Source: Agrococcus jenensis
GTDB taxonomy: Bacteria > Actinomycetota > Actinomycetes > Actinomycetales > Microbacteriaceae
DNA: 64,000 bases
Assembly: GCF_003752465.1 (NCBI RefSeq)
Contig: NZ_RKHJ01000001.1
Span: 1,488,001 to 1,552,000 of the forward strand
Direction: 5' to 3'
The translations under genes and the position numbers were made by a program. The notes under the pieces are model-generated. The model saw only the letters and a program-made list of their open reading frames with translations. It had not been told where the DNA came from and did no database searches. Shown one piece after another: positions 9,339 to 18,663 of this stretch (positions are counted from its first letter, which is position 1; each line of letters opens with the position of its first letter).

Positions 9339-9340
9339 CC

Positions 9341-9370
9341 GAGCGCGGCCCGCGTCGGGCGGCCGCGCTC
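9341..9370. terminator. Bidirectional hairpin between pcrA and a convergent small gene
   Basis: A perfect 10-bp stem (GAGCGCGGCC / GGCCGCGCTC) with a 10-nt loop lies 2 nt after pcrA and just before the end of the minus-strand gene at 9377. Confidence 0.65.
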
Positions 9371-9376
9371 AGCGAG

Positions 9377-9547
9377 TCAGAGCGCCTGCGTCACCAGCAG
9401 CACCATCGCGACGAGCGTCACCGCTGCCGCGCCGACGATGAACGGGCGGAACCGGCGCGCCATCGTGCGCGGCGGGCGGTCGTCGTCGTAGCGCTCGAAC
9501 CACGGGTCGAGCTCCGGCGGGACCTGCTCCTCGTCGTGCCTCTGCAT
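9377..9547 (-). CDS. Small single-span membrane protein (hypothetical)
   Basis: The 56-residue protein has a charged N-terminal half with PELDPWFERYDDD and one membrane segment at residues ~36-55. The ATG at 9547 is chosen because GGGAGG lies about 9 nt upstream; the frame is open to 9610 but without a similar site. I do not recognise the family with certainty. The topology suggests a short cytosolic tail and a single helix. It is convergent with pcrA. Confidence 0.6.
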   Translation of the reverse strand: MQRHDEEQVPPELDPWFERYDDDRPPRTMARRFRPFIVGAAAVTLVAMVLLVTQAL

Positions 9548-9603
9548 GCCCCAAGCCTCCCATCCGCGGTCGCCCGCGTCGAGGGCCGGTGCTCCGCGAG
9601 CGA

Positions 9604-9620
9604 GTGACACACAACGTCAC
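9604..9620. repeat. Short inverted repeat, possible operator
   Basis: GTGAC and GTCAC flank a 7-nt spacer (ACACAAC) in the divergent region between the small membrane gene and the coupled ORF/FAD gene. It could be a repressor site; nothing else supports this. Confidence 0.3.
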
Positions 9621-9697
9621 GCGATGTGGGCCAGAGGTGCTCCTTCTGCCACCCTGGATGCACACCTGCCCGCGCGCGACACCGAAGGAGGGTGCGG

Positions 9698-9820
9698 ATG
9701 CCCACCACCCGACGGCTCCCCACCGCTGCCGCACGCGGGCACGACGGATCCAGGGGCGGGTGCGCGACCACGGGCACCCCGGCACGCGCCTCCACGCCGG
9801 CGAGCGGCGTGGTGCGCTGA
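9698..9820 (+). CDS. Possible 40-residue leader peptide coupled to the FAD gene
   Basis: An ATG at 9698 has one of the best Shine-Dalgarno sequences in the window (GAAGGAGG, 9684-9691). It opens 41 codons ending in TGA at 9818-9820, which overlaps the next gene's ATG (TGATG). The peptide is basic, rich in Thr, Ala, Gly and Arg, with one Cys, and matches no family I know. The downstream gene has no clear ribosome site of its own, so its translation may depend on this ORF. It may be only a ribosome-loading device, or a sensing leader peptide. An out-of-frame false ORF cannot be excluded. Confidence 0.4.
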   Translation: MPTTRRLPTAAARGHDGSRGGCATTGTPARASTPASGVVR

Positions 9821-11775
9821 TGCGGCCGCATCGCTGGGACGCGGTCGTCGTCGGCGGCGGGCCCCGCGCGGTCGCGCTCGTCGAGCGCGTCACCGCCCAC
9901 CGCCGCCGCTCGGGCGGTCGCGCTGTCTCGATCGTCATCGTCGACCGGGTCGAGGTCGGCGCGGGCGCGACCTGGCGCACCGACCAGACCGAGCACTTCC
10001 TCAACAACACGACGTCGTCGCAGACGACCATCCATCCCGACGCGTCGACCGGCCTCGAGGAGGTGCCGGAGGACGGCGAGACGCTCGTCGGGTGGGCGCG
10101 GCGCGTCGCGGCGGAGGGCGAGCGCACGGGCCGCCCGGCGTGGGTGGTGCGGGAGGCGCGACGCACCGACCCCGGCTCCTTCCCCTCCCGTCGACTGCAG
10201 GGCGCGTACTACGGCGAGCAGCTCGACCGCATCGAGGCGCGGGGCGGCGTCCTGCTCGGGCGCGTCGTCGGCACGGTCGTCGACGTGGTCGAGTCCCGGG
10301 ACTCGGCCACCGTCGTGCTCGCCGACGGCGCGCGGCTCGTCACCGGCTCCGTGGTGCTCGCGCAGGGGATGGTGCAGTCACGGCCCGACGCCGAGGTGCG
10401 CGCGCTCGCGGCCGACGCCGAGCGGCTGGGGCTCGTCTACGTCGCACCGGGGATGCCCTCGGAGCGCGACTGGTCGGCGCTGCCGGCGGGGGAGGACGTC
10501 ATCGTCCGCGGCCTCGGCGCGAACTTCTTCGACGTGGTCGCCGAGCTCACCGCGGGCCGTGGCGGCCGCTTCGCGCCGGTCCCCGGCGACCCGCACGGGC
10601 GGCTGCGCTACCTGCCGAGCGGCCTCGAGCCCCGGCTCCACGCCGGGTCGCATCGCGGGATCCCGTACCGCAGCAAGGGCGACCTGAGCGCGCCGCAGCT
10701 GCCGGTGCAGCCGCGCTTCGCGACGCCCGCGTGGTTCGCCGAGGTCGGCGCGCGGCCGGCCGGGTCGGTGGACTTCGCCGCGGAGGTCTGGCCGGTGCTC
10801 GCCCGCGATCTGGCGCTCGCGGGCGCCGCCGCGGCCGAGGCCCGCCACCCCGGCGCCGTCCACGGCGGCATCGCCGCGCTCGAGGCCGAGCTCGGGGCGC
10901 TCCCGCTGCCGGCGCGGGGTGCCGGCGCCGCGCGCGCCGCGACGCGCGCGGTCGACGCCCTGCTGGCCGCCCGCTTGGCGCCCGAGCACCTGCTGCAGCT
11001 CGAGCACCTGCGCCGGCCCACGCTCGGCGAGCCGGTCGACGCGCAGGCGTGGTCGAGCATGGTCGCCCGCCTCGTCGAGGACGAGCTCGACAGCATCGCG
11101 AACCCGGGGACGAGCCCTCGGCAGGCCGTCAACCGCGCGATGGCGGTGCTGCGCGGACCGGCGGCGGGGCTCGCGGCCGCCGGGGTCGTCGAGTGGGGCT
11201 CGCGCGTGCGCGACGTGCACGGCTGGTTCGACGCCGACGGGCTGTTCCTGGCGAGCGGTCCGCCGGCGGGGCGCACCCGGCAGGTGCTCGCGCTCATCGA
11301 GGCCGGGATCGTGCGGCTCATCGGGCCCGAGACCACCGTCGCGGTGGAGGACGGCGCGTTCGTCGCGCGCTCGCCGATCACCGGCGCGGTCGTCCGCGCC
11401 CGCGCGCTCGCCGAGACGCGGATGTCGAAGGGCGCGGTGCCTGAGACCGACGACCCGCTGCTCCGGGCGCTGCTCGACTCCGGTCGGGCGCGCGTGCACG
11501 AGCTCGAGGCGCGCGACGGCACGCGCGTGCCGAGCGCGAGCCTCGACGCCGTGCCGCCGTCGGCCGGGATGCACCTCGGCCTCGCGCTCGTCGACGGCGC
11601 GGGGGAGCCGTCGGCGCGCGTGCTCGTGCTCGGCATCCCGGCGCTCAGCACGCAGCCCGGCAGCGCGATCGGTGCGTCGCCGGGGGTGCCCTCGCCGCTG
11701 CTGCGCGGCGCGGACCTCGCGGCGCGGCGGGTGCTCGCGCTCGCCTCGGTGCACGAGCCGGCGCTGCACGGCTGA
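9820..11775 (+). CDS. FAD/NAD(P)-binding protein (NAD_binding_9-like)
   Basis: The 651-residue protein starts with a Rossmann strand and nucleotide motif GGGPRA (residues 12-17) of the FAD-NAD(P)-binding family (PF13454 type), and has a second glycine-rich segment (IVRGLGANFFDVV). Such large flavoproteins are found in actinobacteria, often near sulfur or siderophore genes, but the reaction is unknown. The ATG at 9820 begins exactly at the dinucleotide fold; the open frame to 9589 is upstream and not family-like. The start overlaps the stop of the 40-residue ORF. Confidence 0.75.
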   Translation: MRPHRWDAVVVGGGPRAVALVERVTAHRRRSGGRAVSIVIVDRVEVGAGATWRTDQTEHFLNNTTSSQTTIHPDASTGLEEVPEDGETLVGWARRVAAEGERTGRPAWVVREARRTDPGSFPSRRLQGAYYGEQLDRIEARGGVLLGRVVGTVVDVVESRDSATVVLADGARLVTGSVVLAQGMVQSRPDAEVRALAADAERLGLVYVAPGMPSERDWSALPAGEDVIVRGLGANFFDVVAELTAGRGGRFAPVPGDPHGRLRYLPSGLEPRLHAGSHRGIPYRSKGDLSAPQLPVQPRFATPAWFAEVGARPAGSVDFAAEVWPVLARDLALAGAAAAEARHPGAVHGGIAALEAELGALPLPARGAGAARAATRAVDALLAARLAPEHLLQLEHLRRPTLGEPVDAQAWSSMVARLVEDELDSIANPGTSPRQAVNRAMAVLRGPAAGLAAAGVVEWGSRVRDVHGWFDADGLFLASGPPAGRTRQVLALIEAGIVRLIGPETTVAVEDGAFVARSPITGAVVRARALAETRMSKGAVPETDDPLLRALLDSGRARVHELEARDGTRVPSASLDAVPPSAGMHLGLALVDGAGEPSARVLVLGIPALSTQPGSAIGASPGVPSPLLRGADLAARRVLALASVHEPALHG

Positions 11776-11844
11776 CGCGGCGGCACCGGCAGCGCAGCGT
11801 CGGCCCGCCTGGGGGCCTGTCAGCGTCGGCCCGTCAGCGCTGGC

Positions 11845-12225
11845 TCACTCGCGCGCGGGCAGCTGCTGCAGCGTCCAGCGGTTGCCGTCGGGGTCGGCGA
11901 AGGTGACGAAGCGGCCCCAGTCCTGCTCGTCGACCTCGCTCGCGTCGACGCCGGCCTCGAGGAGCGCCGCGCGCGTCGCATCCGCGTCGTCGATGACCAC
12001 CTGCACGTTGCGCATCGTGCCCGGCTCGTCCTCGGCGATGCCCTCGCCGAAGGCGATCGAGCACGCCGACCCCGGGGGCGTGATCTGCACGAAGCGCAGG
12101 CCTGGCCGCACCACCTGGTCGAAGTCGGCGTGCCAGCCCAGCTGCTCGGTGTAGAAGGCCTTCGCGCGGTCGGTGTCGCGCACCGGCACGAAGATCAGCT
12201 CGATGCGGTACTCCATCGCGGCCAT
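11845..12225 (-). CDS. VOC-family protein (glyoxalase fold)
   Basis: The 126-residue protein has the VOC hallmarks: VRDTDRAKAFYTEQLGW near the start and FADPDGNRWTLQQ near the end. These belong to the group annotated as glyoxalase/bleomycin-resistance-like. No substrate can be assigned. The ATG at 12225 has GGGAG about 7 nt upstream; a second in-frame ATG at 12216 (MEYR) is possible. It is separated from the tct operon by a terminator and is likely expressed on its own. Confidence 0.85.
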   Translation of the reverse strand: MAAMEYRIELIFVPVRDTDRAKAFYTEQLGWHADFDQVVRPGLRFVQITPPGSACSIAFGEGIAEDEPGTMRNVQVVIDDADATRAALLEAGVDASEVDEQDWGRFVTFADPDGNRWTLQQLPARE

Positions 12226-12300
12226 GGTCGCTCCCATCCCGGCGGTCGCCGTCGACCGCTCGATGTGCGCGACGCTACGCCCGGCCGCCGACATGCAGAA

Positions 12301-12322
12301 GGGGGAGGCCGCAGCCTCCCCC
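12301..12322. terminator. Terminator of the tctCBA operon
   Basis: The arms GGGGGAGGC and GCCTCCCCC enclose CGCA. Read on the minus strand, it follows the tctA stop by 25 nt and is followed by CTTCTG. Confidence 0.75.
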
Positions 12323-12347
12323 CTCCCACGCATCCACCGCGTCGCGG

Positions 12348-14015
12348 CTAGTCGCCGCCGACGTCCGGGCCCTCCGGGTGGTTCGACGTCGAGCGCTGCC
12401 GCGGCAGCGCTTGCGTCGAGAGCCGTCCGCGGTCGAGCTCGGGGTGCGGCTGCTGCGACTCGATCTCCTCGTCGAGGGTCGCGATCGCGACCGTGTCGGC
12501 GGGCGGCAGCGATGCCTCGAAGCGCGCGCGGCGGCGCTTGAGCCACAGCGCGAGGGCGATGATGAGCGCCATCGCGACGTACGCGACGATCGCGAAGGGG
12601 CTCTGCACCAGGTAGGACGGGTCGCCCTGGCCGATCTGCATCGCCTTGCGCAGCTGCTCCTCCGCCATCGGGCCGAGGATCGCCCCGACGACGAGCGGTG
12701 CGATCGGGAAGCCGAGCCGGCGCATGAAGAAGCCGAGCACGCCCAGCACGAGCAGCACGCCGATGTCGAAGACGGTGAAGTTCGCCGCGTACGCGCCGAG
12801 GCCCGCGAACACGAGGATGCCCGCGTAGAGGTACGGCCGCGGGATCTGCAGCAGCTTCACCCACATGCCCACGAGCGGCAGGTTCAGCACGAGCAGCAGC
12901 GTGTTGCCGATGAAGAGGCTCGCGATGAGCGCCCACACGAGCGCCGACTGCGTCTCGAACAGCCGCGGACCGGGCTGGATGCCGTAGGTCTGGAAGGCGC
13001 TCAGCATGATCGCCGCGGTGGCGGTCGTCGGGATGCCGAGCGTCAGCAGCGGCACGAGCACGCCGGCGGCGGCCGCGTTGTTCGCCGCCTCCGGACCTGC
13101 GACGCCCTCGATCGCACCCTTGCCGAACTGCTTGCGGTACTCCGGCTTCGCGACGCTGCGCTCCGTCGCGTACGACAGGAAGGTCGCGACGTCGGCGCCG
13201 CCGGCGGGGATCGAGCCGATCGGGAAGCCGATCGCGGCGCCGCGCAGCCACGACTTCCACGAGCGCGCCCAGTCGGAGCGACGCATCCAGGTGCGCCAGC
13301 CTCGGGTGATCGGGATGATCGGGATGGTGCCGTGCCGCAGCCGCGAGCCGACGTACAGGGCCTCGCCGAGCGCGAAGAGGCCGACGGCCACGAGCACGAC
13401 GTCGATGCCGTCGCCGAGCTGCGGGACGCCGAACGTGAAGCGGGACTGCCCCGTGAGCGTGTCGACGCCGATGAGCCCGATGAAGAGTCCCACGGCGAGC
13501 GACACCATGCCGCGCCAGGCGCTGTCGCCCAGCAGCGCGCCGACCGTGAGGAACGCGATCACCATGAGCGCGAAGTAGTCGGCCGGGCCGAGGCTCACGG
13601 CGAAGCGCGCGACGGTGGGCGCGAGGAGCGTCAGCAGCACGGTCGCGATGGTGCCGGCCACGAACGAGCCGATCGCCGCGGTCGCGAGCGCCGCAGCGCC
13701 GCGTCCCGCCCGCGCCATCTTGTTGCCCTCGAGGGCGGTGACGATCGACGCCGACTCGCCAGGGGTGTTCAGCAGGATCGACGTCGTCGACCCGCCGTAC
13801 ATGCCGCCGTAGTAGATGCCGGCGAACACGATGAAGGCCGCGGTGGGCTCGAGCGAGTACGTGATCGGCAGCAGCAGCGCGACCGTCATGGCCGGGCCGA
13901 TGCCCGGCAGCACGCCCACGGCGGTGCCGAGCAGCACGCCGAGCAGCGCGTACAGCAGGTAGATCGGCTGCAGCGCGGTGGCGAATCCCTCCAGCAGCAG
14001 GGTCCAGGTGTCCAT
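12348..14015 (-). CDS. tctA: Tripartite tricarboxylate transporter, large permease TctA
   Basis: The 555-residue membrane protein has about twelve segments and TctA signatures: [17 protein letters not shown] near 38-54, [20 protein letters not shown] near 75-94, and a second glycine-rich [16 protein letters not shown] loop. With TctB and the binding protein it takes up citrate or related carboxylates using an ion gradient. Its ATG overlaps the tctB stop by four bases (ATGA). Residues after ~505 form a long charged cytosolic tail, longer than in typical TctA (~500 residues). Confidence 0.93.
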   Translation of the reverse strand: MDTWTLLLEGFATALQPIYLLYALLGVLLGTAVGVLPGIGPAMTVALLLPITYSLEPTAAFIVFAGIYYGGMYGGSTTSILLNTPGESASIVTALEGNKMARAGRGAAALATAAIGSFVAGTIATVLLTLLAPTVARFAVSLGPADYFALMVIAFLTVGALLGDSAWRGMVSLAVGLFIGLIGVDTLTGQSRFTFGVPQLGDGIDVVLVAVGLFALGEALYVGSRLRHGTIPIIPITRGWRTWMRRSDWARSWKSWLRGAAIGFPIGSIPAGGADVATFLSYATERSVAKPEYRKQFGKGAIEGVAGPEAANNAAAAGVLVPLLTLGIPTTATAAIMLSAFQTYGIQPGPRLFETQSALVWALIASLFIGNTLLLVLNLPLVGMWVKLLQIPRPYLYAGILVFAGLGAYAANFTVFDIGVLLVLGVLGFFMRRLGFPIAPLVVGAILGPMAEEQLRKAMQIGQGDPSYLVQSPFAIVAYVAMALIIALALWLKRRRARFEASLPPADTVAIATLDEEIESQQPHPELDRGRLSTQALPRQRSTSNHPEGPDVGGD

Positions 14016-14569
14016 CAGATGCCGATCCAGGAGGTGAGGGTGCCGGTGGGCGGCAGCGAGAGGCCGAGCAGCGTGCCGAACACGAGCTGGGTGACGACGC
14101 CCATGGCGAGGCCGATGAGCACCGCGACCCACCAGCGCTTGGCGCCGAGCGCGAGCGACGCGCCGGCGAACAGGACGGTGACGCCGAGGGGCCACCCGAG
14201 GAACGGGATGGTGAGCATGAGGGAGAGGAAGCTGAGCGCCAGGATGCCGGTCGGGATCCAGGCGGTGCCGTGCTCGAGGTCGATGTCCTCGCCCGCCTCG
14301 GGGTGGCCGAAGCGACCGCGGAGCTGGCCAACGAGGACGGCGAGCGACGAGACGAGCAGCAGGGCGCCGACCCCGTAGGGCACGACGCGGGCGCCGAGCG
14401 TGTTCGTGGAGCCCGGGGGCTCGCGGATGGTCGTGGTCGAGATGAGCACGCCCACGGCGAGCAGCACGAGCAGCCCGACGAAGATCATCGCCTCGATGCG
14501 GGACGACCGCTCCGCGCGCGCCGCGGCCGACGCGCCCTGCTCGGGCGCGCCGGCCGAGGCGGTGCTCAT
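14015..14569 (-). CDS. tctB: Tripartite tricarboxylate transporter, small subunit TctB
   Basis: The 184-residue protein has four predicted membrane segments and the DUF1468/TctB layout. It forms the transporter with TctA. It overlaps both neighbours by four bases, tctC upstream and tctA downstream, so the three are translated as one coupled operon. The ~25-residue hydrophilic N-terminus is Ala-rich. Confidence 0.9.
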   Translation of the reverse strand: MSTASAGAPEQGASAAARAERSSRIEAMIFVGLLVLLAVGVLISTTTIREPPGSTNTLGARVVPYGVGALLLVSSLAVLVGQLRGRFGHPEAGEDIDLEHGTAWIPTGILALSFLSLMLTIPFLGWPLGVTVLFAGASLALGAKRWWVAVLIGLAMGVVTQLVFGTLLGLSLPPTGTLTSWIGI

Positions 14570-15606
14570 TCGATCAGGCCGATCGTGCGCAGCGTCTCCT
14601 GGGTGCGGGTGATGTCCTCGGTGAGGAAGGCGTCGAACTCGTCGCCCGGCATGAACGCATCCGTCCAGCCGTTCGTCTCGAGCACCTCGGCCCAGGCGTC
14701 CTGGCCGTGGAGCTCGGTGACGAGGTCGATGAGCGCGGTGCGCTCCTCGTCCGAGATGCCGCCGGGGGCGATGACGCCGCGCCAGTTCGTCACGGTCACG
14801 TCGATGCCCTCGTCCTGGATGGTCGGGACGTCGGGCAGGGCCTCCGCGGGCTCCTCGCTCGACACAGCGAGCGCGCGCAGGTCGCCCGAGAGGACGGACT
14901 CCGAGAACTCGCCGACGCCGGAGATGCCGGCCTGGACGGTGCCGCCGAGCAGCATCGTGAGCGCCTCGCCGCCGCCGGAGTTGGCGACGTAGTTGAGCGT
15001 CGCCGGCACCTCGGCCGCCTCGACGCCCGCCTCGGTGAGGAGCAGGCCGGCGAGGATGTGGTCGATGCCGCCCGCGGAGCCGCCGGTGACGGCGACTCCC
15101 TGGCCCTCGGCGACGATCGCGTCGATGAGGTCCTCGAGCGACTGGTACTCCGAGTCGGCCGGGACGACGATCACGAGCGGCTCCTCGGTGAGCTTCGCGA
15201 TGGGGGTCATGTCCTCGATGCGCGTCTCGGAGGCGTTCGTCTCGACGCCGCCGACCATGACGGAGCCCATGACCATGAGCGTGTTCGGGTCGGTCTCGGT
15301 CGCGAGGCTCGCGAGGCCGACCGTGCCGGCCGCGCCGCCGATGTTCTCGACCGGGGCGGAGCCGACGAGGCCCGTGTCGGTGAGCGTCTGGCCGAGGGCG
15401 CGGGCCGTCTGGTCCCAGCCGCCACCGGGGTCGGCGGGGGCGATGACGCTCACGTCGGTGATGGCCGCGGCCTCACCGTCGGCGCCCTGGGAGCCCGACG
15501 GCGTGCCGCCGGTCGAGCACCCTGCGAGGGCGACGACCGCAGCGCCGGCGATGCCGACGCGGACGAGGGTGGTGATGCGCGTGCTGCGCTGGGTGCTGTG
15601 GTGCAT
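14566..15606 (-). CDS. tctC: Tripartite tricarboxylate transporter substrate-binding lipoprotein TctC
   Basis: The 346-residue protein has a lipoprotein signal with lipobox LAGC (Cys30) and a Bug/TctC periplasmic-type fold. The family motif [14 protein letters not shown] near residues 50-63 binds carboxylate-type ligands. In a Gram-positive cell it should be tethered to the outer face of the membrane. ATG at 15606 is listed; GTG at 15615 is closer to AAGGAGG (4 nt against 13) and may be the true start. It is divergent from the two-component genes. Confidence 0.9.
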   Translation of the reverse strand: MHHSTQRSTRITTLVRVGIAGAAVVALAGCSTGGTPSGSQGADGEAAAITDVSVIAPADPGGGWDQTARALGQTLTDTGLVGSAPVENIGGAAGTVGLASLATETDPNTLMVMGSVMVGGVETNASETRIEDMTPIAKLTEEPLVIVVPADSEYQSLEDLIDAIVAEGQGVAVTGGSAGGIDHILAGLLLTEAGVEAAEVPATLNYVANSGGGEALTMLLGGTVQAGISGVGEFSESVLSGDLRALAVSSEEPAEALPDVPTIQDEGIDVTVTNWRGVIAPGGISDEERTALIDLVTELHGQDAWAEVLETNGWTDAFMPGDEFDAFLTEDITRTQETLRTIGLIE

Positions 15607-15702
15607 GGATCGCACGTCTCCTCCTTGAGCGCCCGGCACCGATGCCGAGTCGCGATCTGCTGTGACCGTAACGGGGGCGGAGGCGTGCGCCGGGGTTGTG
15701 GT

Positions 15703-15718
15703 CGAAAGGTGCGTTTCG
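15703..15718. promoter_or_regulatory. Palindrome in the tctC/citA-like divergent promoter region
   Basis: CGAAA and TTTCG flank a 6-nt spacer (GGTGCG) between tctC and the histidine kinase. Its place suggests a site for the adjacent response regulator, but there is no second copy in the window to test it. Confidence 0.4.
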
Positions 15719-15756
15719 GTCGTTCTGGTCAGAGGCTACGCCGCTCGGGCGCGGCC

Positions 15757-15762
15757 TACCAT
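15757..15762 (+). promoter_or_regulatory. Leaderless -10 (TACCAT)
   Basis: TACCAT ends 7 nt before the GTG at 15770 of the histidine kinase gene. Confidence 0.6.
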
Positions 15763-15769
15763 GGGCGAC

Positions 15770-17365
15770 GTGAGACGGGCGATGAGGCTGCGCACCCAGC
15801 TGGTGCTGCTGCAGAGCGCCATCATGCTCGTCGTCATCCTCGGGTCCGGGATCGCGGCGGCCTGGCTGCAGGAGCGCTCGCTCCGGGACGCCTACCTCGA
15901 CCGCATGATCGCGGTGGCCGAGTCGACCGCCGGGCTGCCGACGGTGGTCGACGCCTTCGACGAGCCCGACCCGTCGGCCATCATCCAGCCGATCGCCGAG
16001 ACGATCCGCGAGGCCTCCGACGTCACCTACGTCGTCGTCACCGATGCCGACGGCATCCGCTTCTCGCACCCCAACCCTGACCTGATCGGCGAGCGCGTCT
16101 CGACCGACCCGACGGCGGCCGAGTCGGGCGAGGTCTACGTCGGCACGCAGACCGGCACGCTCGGCACGTCGTGGCGCGCGAAGGTGCCGGTGTTCGACGA
16201 GTCGGGTGCCGTGGTGGGCCAGGTGTCGGTGGGCATCCTCGAGGCGGAGCTGCAGCGGGACTGGCTCAGCACCGTCTGGATCCTCGCCCTCTGCCTGGGC
16301 ATCGCCGCGATCGTCGGCGTCGTGCTCGCCTCCTGGGCGGCGTCGCTCGTGCGCCGACGCATCTACGGCGTCGAGCCCGACGAGATCAAGTCGATGCTCG
16401 AGACCCGCAACGCGACGCTGCACGGCATCGGCGACGGCCTCGTGGTGCTCGACGAGCGCGGCGGCATCGTGCTGTGCAACGACGCGGCGCTGCGGCTGCT
16501 GGGACGCGAGGGGGCCGACCTCGCGGGCACGCCCATCGCCGAGGTGCTCGACGCGCCGATCGATCCGCTGCTCGCCGACGCCGGCGAGCAGCAGCTCGTG
16601 CTCGCAGGGGAGCGGATGCTGGTCGCCCGCGTCGACCGCGTGGTGGTCGACGACCGCGCCGTCGGCACCGTGCTGATCCTCCGCGACCGCACCGAGCTCG
16701 ACGCGGCGCTGCGCGACCTCGCCGGCGCGCAGGGGATGACCGAGACGCTGCGCGCGCAGCAGCACGAGTTCGCCAACACCCTGCACACGCTCGGCGGCCT
16801 GCTCGAGCTCGGCGAGGCGGAGGCGGCGATGGGCGTCATCGAGCGGGCGGGCGCGGGCGGCGCGCTCGCATCGCTCGAGCCCTCCTCCGGCATCCTCGAG
16901 CTCGAGGTGGCGGCGCTGCTGCTCGCGAAGCGGGCGCAGGCCAAGGAGCGCGGCGTCGAGCTGGCCGTGCTGCCCGGATCGACGCTCCGCCCCGCCGACT
17001 CCGTCGGCGTGGCGGGCGACTGGGTGACCGTGCTCGGCAACCTCGTCGACAACGCCATGGACGCGTCGGACGGGGGCCGCATCGAGGTCGCGATCGACGA
17101 CGAGGGCGACGGCGGCGCCCGCGTCGTCACCATCACGGTCGACGACGACGGTCCGGGCGTGCCCGAGGCGCAGCGCGACGCGATCTTCGACATCGAGGTG
17201 TCGACGAAGTCGCACGTCGCGGGTCTCGCGCGCGGCTACGGACTGACGCTCGTGCGACGGGTCGCCGAGCGGCTCGGCGGCAGCGCGCACGTGGAGCCCT
17301 CGCCGCTCGGCGGTGCCCGCTTCGTCGCGCGCCTGCCGGTCGTGCCGAGCGGCGTGCGCGCATGA
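15770..17365 (+). CDS. CitA/DcuS-family sensor histidine kinase
   Basis: The 531-residue kinase has a membrane segment at ~10-33, an extracytoplasmic PAS/CACHE-type sensor at ~35-165, a second membrane segment at ~168-192, a cytosolic PAS domain at ~205-320, and a SpoOB-type phosphoacceptor helix with His332 (QQHEFANTLH). The ATPase domain has GNLVDNAMDA around Asn428. This is the architecture of citrate/dicarboxylate sensors. Next to tctCBA it likely senses a tricarboxylate outside the cell and induces its uptake. GTG at 15770 is chosen from the leaderless -10; ATG at 15782 is also possible. Confidence 0.9.
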   Translation: MRRAMRLRTQLVLLQSAIMLVVILGSGIAAAWLQERSLRDAYLDRMIAVAESTAGLPTVVDAFDEPDPSAIIQPIAETIREASDVTYVVVTDADGIRFSHPNPDLIGERVSTDPTAAESGEVYVGTQTGTLGTSWRAKVPVFDESGAVVGQVSVGILEAELQRDWLSTVWILALCLGIAAIVGVVLASWAASLVRRRIYGVEPDEIKSMLETRNATLHGIGDGLVVLDERGGIVLCNDAALRLLGREGADLAGTPIAEVLDAPIDPLLADAGEQQLVLAGERMLVARVDRVVVDDRAVGTVLILRDRTELDAALRDLAGAQGMTETLRAQQHEFANTLHTLGGLLELGEAEAAMGVIERAGAGGALASLEPSSGILELEVAALLLAKRAQAKERGVELAVLPGSTLRPADSVGVAGDWVTVLGNLVDNAMDASDGGRIEVAIDDEGDGGARVVTITVDDDGPGVPEAQRDAIFDIEVSTKSHVAGLARGYGLTLVRRVAERLGGSAHVEPSPLGGARFVARLPVVPSGVRA

Positions 17366-18036
17366 GGCCGCTGCGCGCGCTCATCGTCGAGGACGACAAG
17401 GCGGTCGCCCTCGTCACGCGCAGGTTCGTCGAGCGCCACGGCGCCTTCGTGGTCGCGGGCGAGGCCGCGACCGGGCGCGCCGCGCTCGAGGCGATCGAGG
17501 CGCTCCGCCCCGACCTCGTGCTGCTCGACGTGCACCTCCCGGACGCCTCGGGCATCGAGGTGCTGCGGGTCGCGCGCACGCGCGGCTTCGCCGGCGAGGT
17601 CGTGGCCGTGACCGCGGCGCGCGACCTCGAGACCGTGCGGGCGGCCCGCGCCTTCGGGGTGCGCCACTACCTCGTCAAGCCGTTCGGGCTCGAGGCGATG
17701 CGCGAGCGGCTCGAGGCGATCCGGGCCGAGCTCGAGCAGGCGGAGGCGCTCGGCGTGCAGGTGCTCGACCAGCGCGCGGTCGACGCCATGCTGCAGCCGG
17801 CGGATCGGCAGCGGCCGGCGCCGGCGGGGTCGCAGCTGACGCTCGACCGCGTGGCCGCCGTGCTCGAGACACTGGAGGAGTCGGCGAGCGCGGCCGAGAT
17901 CGGCGAGCGCCTGGGGATGTCGCGGGTGAGCGCGCGCCGCTACCTCGAGCGGCTGGTGATCGAGGGCCGCGCCGAGGTGGCGCCGCGCTACGGCGGCACG
18001 GGCAGGCCGGAGCTGCGCTACAGCGCGCGGCGCTGA
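17362..18036 (+). CDS. CitB/DcuR-type response regulator
   Basis: The 224-residue protein has a receiver domain (acidic pair Asp11-Asp12, phosphoacceptor Asp56 in LLDVHLPD, Lys in YLVKPF) and a C-terminal winged-helix-like domain at ~155-215 (SAAEIGERLGMSRVSARRYLERL). This is the CitT/DpiA class that controls carboxylate transport. The start overlaps the kinase stop (ATGA). It likely acts on the region between tctC and the kinase gene. Confidence 0.92.
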   Translation: MRPLRALIVEDDKAVALVTRRFVERHGAFVVAGEAATGRAALEAIEALRPDLVLLDVHLPDASGIEVLRVARTRGFAGEVVAVTAARDLETVRAARAFGVRHYLVKPFGLEAMRERLEAIRAELEQAEALGVQVLDQRAVDAMLQPADRQRPAPAGSQLTLDRVAAVLETLEESASAAEIGERLGMSRVSARRYLERLVIEGRAEVAPRYGGTGRPELRYSARR

Positions 18037-18087
18037 CCATCGTCCTCGCTGGTATCCTTCGCCCAGCACGAACCGGGGATCGAGGCC

Positions 18088-18648
18088 ATGGAGCGCACGC
18101 GCAGCCGACGGATCTGGTGGCTCGGCGCCGCGATCGCGGTCCTGCTCGTCGGGGCTGTCGCGGGAGCCGTCTTCCAGCCCTGGCGGCTGCTGTACGACGA
18201 GACGGTCATCGAGGCGGTGCCGACCGCGGGACCGGTGGCGGAGTCCGCTCCGGCAGCGCCCTCGGCGTCGCCGACGCTCGCGGCACCGACGGGGCCGGTG
18301 GAGCTCGCGGCGGGCGCCCTGGTCTCGCACGAGCACCCGACCACGGGCACGGCTCGCGTGCTGCAGCTCGAGGACGGCGCACGGGTGCTCGTCCTCGACG
18401 GCCTCGACACCGTGAACGGGCCCGACCTGCACGTGTGGCTCACCGACCAGCCCGTCATCGAGGGCACGGACGGGTGGTTCGTCTTCGACGACGGGGCATG
18501 GACCTCGCTCGGACCGCTGCGCGGCAACGTGGGCACCCAGCAGTACGCGATCCCCGATGGGGTCGACCTCGCGCAGGTGACGAGCGTCTCGATCTGGTGC
18601 GAGCGCTTCGCCGTCTCGTTCGGCGCGGCACCGCTCGACCTCGCGTGA
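18088..18648 (+). CDS. Membrane-anchored DM13-domain protein
   Basis: The 186-residue protein has an N-terminal membrane anchor (~9-28), a Pro/Ala/Ser-rich spacer (~45-70) and a DM13 domain (~75-183) with the motifs GPDLHVWLT and VSIWCERFAVSFG. DM13 domains are proposed redox or electron-transfer modules at the cell surface, and the single Cys near residue 172 is the conserved one. A TATCCT hexamer at 18053-18058 may be its -10. No link with the upstream two-component system can be shown. Confidence 0.8.
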   Translation: MERTRSRRIWWLGAAIAVLLVGAVAGAVFQPWRLLYDETVIEAVPTAGPVAESAPAAPSASPTLAAPTGPVELAAGALVSHEHPTTGTARVLQLEDGARVLVLDGLDTVNGPDLHVWLTDQPVIEGTDGWFVFDDGAWTSLGPLRGNVGTQQYAIPDGVDLAQVTSVSIWCERFAVSFGAAPLDLA

Positions 18649-18663
18649 GCCGAGGCCGGTGCC

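Noticed and set aside
11776..11844. Repeat CAGCGTCGGCCCG in the gap after the FAD gene
   Set aside because: Short, two copies only, low complexity for this GC content; no clear structure.
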